The position numbers were made by a program, and so were the translations under genes. From Luminiphilus sp. (GTDB lineage: Bacteria > Pseudomonadota > Gammaproteobacteria > Pseudomonadales > Halieaceae), in contig JAHEJH010000101.1 in assembly GCA_024638905.1 (NCBI GenBank), positions 1 through 15,548 on the forward strand: a DNA stretch of 15,548 nt, written 5' to 3'. Numbering within the stretch: position 1 is the first letter of the stretch; each line of letters begins with the position of its first letter. Of this stretch, positions 14,063 through 15,548 are shown piece by piece. Under the pieces are notes generated by a model, which worked only from the letters and a program-made list of their open reading frames with translations, ran no database searches and was not told the origin of the DNA.

Positions 14063-15541
14063 TCAGTCGGCGGAGGAAATGGCCTTCATTCCGGTCATGT
14101 AGCCGCGCAGTCTGGCGCCCACGACCTCAACAGAGTGTGTGCGGATCTCGGCGTTGACGTCGATCAAACGCCGATTATCCACGGCGTTGCCATCGGGCAT
14201 GCCCTTGCCGATCACGTCTGCATCGAGACCTGCGACAAAGGCCTTCAAAAGGGGGCGTGCGGCTTGATCAAACAGGTAGCACCCGTATTCGGCGGTGTCT
14301 GAAATCACCACATTCATCTCGTACAGCTTCTTCCGAGCGATGGTGTTGGCGATGAGCGGCGTCTCATGCAGCGATTCGTAATAGGCTGACTCCTCGATAA
14401 TGCCCGCAGACACCATGGTCTCGTAGGCCAATTCCACTCCGGCTTTGACCATCGCCACCATCAGGATGCCCTGATCGTAGTAGGTCTGCTCGTCGATGGC
14501 GTCCTCAGTAATGTCTTGCAGTTCAAACGGCGTGCCATTGGTTTCAGCGCGCCATTTAAGGAGGTTTGTATCATTCGCTGCCCAGTCGGCCATCATGGTG
14601 CTTGAGAAGTGGCCCGACATGATGTCGTCCTGATGCTTTTCAAAGAGCGGTCGCAGGATGCCCTTCATTTCCTCGGCTAAATCGAAAGCGCGGATCTTGG
14701 CCGGGTTAGACAGGCGATCCATCATGTTGGTGATGCCGCCTTGCTTCAGGCCCTCTGTGACCGTCTCCCATCCGTATTGCACCAATTTGGCGGCATAGGC
14801 GGGAGCAACGCCCAGCTGCACCATGCGGTCAAAACAGAGCAGTGAGCCCGTCTGCAGCATGCCGCACAGGATGGTCTGCTCACCCATCAGATCGGACTTC
14901 ACTTCTGCGATAAATGAGGACTCCAGCACGCCGGCACGGTGCCCGCCGGTGCCTGCCGCATAGGCTTTGGCGAGCTCGAGGCCCTGACCTTGCGGATCAT
15001 TCTCGAGGTGCACGGCAATCAGGGTCGGCACGCCGAAGCCGCGGAGGTATTCCTCCCGCACCTCGGTGCCCGGGCACTTGGGCGCAACCATGATCACGGT
15101 TAGATCCTCGCGGATCTTCATGCCTTCTTCGACAATATTGAAGCCGTGGGAGTAAGACAGGCACGCGCCTTGTTTCATCAAAGGCATCACTGACTCAACC
15201 ACGTTGGTGTGCTGCTTGTCGGGCGTCAAGTTCAGCACCATGTCGGCGTCAGGAACCATCTCTTCATAGGTGCCAACCTGAAAACCCGCTTCTGTGGCTT
15301 TAACCCATGAGGGGCGCCTTTCTTCAATCGCTTCTTTTCTCAGCGCGTACGCTACGTTCAGCCCGCTGTCTCGCAGGTTCAGGCCCTGGTTAAAACCTTG
15401 CGCGCCGCAGCCAATAATCACGAGTTTCTTGCCCGCCAGTGGCTCCACGCCCGCATCGAATTCAGCCGGGTCCATAAACCGGCACTTGCCCAGCTCCTGA
15501 AGCTGGGTGCGAAGCGGGAGAGAGTTGAAATAGTTACTCAC
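14063..15541 (-). CDS. ilvC: Ketol-acid reductoisomerase, class II (long form)
   Basis: IlvC isomerises and reduces acetolactate or acetohydroxybutyrate with NADPH and Mg2+, the second step of branched-chain amino acid synthesis, using the IlvIH product. At 492 residues it is the long class II form, colinear with E. coli IlvC (491). Seen are the Rossmann motif GCGAQG (44-49), the coenzyme loop with Arg68, Arg76 and Ser78 that favours NADPH, MVAPKCPGTEVREEY, and metal ligands Asp217 and Glu221 in SDLMGEQ. A duplicated C-terminal knotted domain contains GIIEESAYYESLHE. The start is GTG 15541 (MSNYFN against E. coli MANYFN); only seven bases upstream are visible, so its ribosome site and promoter are outside. 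hppA follows on the same strand. Confidence 0.96.
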   Translation of the reverse strand: MSNYFNSLPLRTQLQELGKCRFMDPAEFDAGVEPLAGKKLVIIGCGAQGFNQGLNLRDSGLNVAYALRKEAIEERRPSWVKATEAGFQVGTYEEMVPDADMVLNLTPDKQHTNVVESVMPLMKQGACLSYSHGFNIVEEGMKIREDLTVIMVAPKCPGTEVREEYLRGFGVPTLIAVHLENDPQGQGLELAKAYAAGTGGHRAGVLESSFIAEVKSDLMGEQTILCGMLQTGSLLCFDRMVQLGVAPAYAAKLVQYGWETVTEGLKQGGITNMMDRLSNPAKIRAFDLAEEMKGILRPLFEKHQDDIMSGHFSSTMMADWAANDTNLLKWRAETNGTPFELQDITEDAIDEQTYYDQGILMVAMVKAGVELAYETMVSAGIIEESAYYESLHETPLIANTIARKKLYEMNVVISDTAEYGCYLFDQAARPLLKAFVAGLDADVIGKGMPDGNAVDNRRLIDVNAEIRTHSVEVVGARLRGYMTGMKAISSAD

Positions 15542-15548
15542 TGGCGTT

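Overview
The window is 15.5 kb of a moderately GC-rich, tightly packed gammaproteobacterial chromosome. Every large gene has a clear housekeeping or biosynthetic counterpart in Gammaproteobacteria. The order bamD | rluD-pgeF-clpB, the E. coli-like IlvI/IlvH/class II IlvC proteins and a membrane pyrophosphatase suggest a marine member, perhaps of the OM60/NOR5 (Halieaceae) group. That placement is inference, made without a database search. I see no CRISPR array, tRNA, rRNA, insertion sequence, phage gene or toxin/defence module.

Left part (1-6668). The 3' part of nadE (glutamine-dependent NAD+ synthetase) converges on bamD (outer-membrane assembly lipoprotein). bamD is divergent from rluD (23S rRNA pseudouridine synthase), which overlaps pgeF (YfiH-type peptidoglycan editing factor) by one base. 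clpB (disaggregase) follows behind a near-consensus heat-shock sigma-32 promoter and a 5'-UTR hairpin.

Middle part (6669-9579). Four short, overlapping genes encode type IV minor pilins or pseudopilins (PilE-, PilV-, PilW- and PilX-like). The set is odd: the PilV-like gene lacks a prepilin leader, the PilX-like protein has only 62 residues, there is no PilY1 next to them, and the PilW-like gene carries a G8 tract. A small secreted DUF4124-type protein is encoded convergently. About 400 bases then separate it from ilvI and hold a candidate promoter, a possible leader peptide and several hairpins.

Right part (9580-15548). ilvI-ilvH encode acetohydroxyacid synthase and end at a strong bidirectional terminator. 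Facing them on the minus strand are ilvC (class II ketol-acid reductoisomerase) and, 125 bases downstream of it, hppA (ion-pumping pyrophosphatase with the K+-dependent signature). IlvIH and IlvC perform consecutive steps of valine/isoleucine/leucine synthesis, but here they sit on opposite strands with hppA between them.

I find no convincing wholly new system. The best leads are the minor-pilin cluster, the homopolymer tracts in the pilW-like gene and clpB, and the control regions in front of clpB and ilvI.
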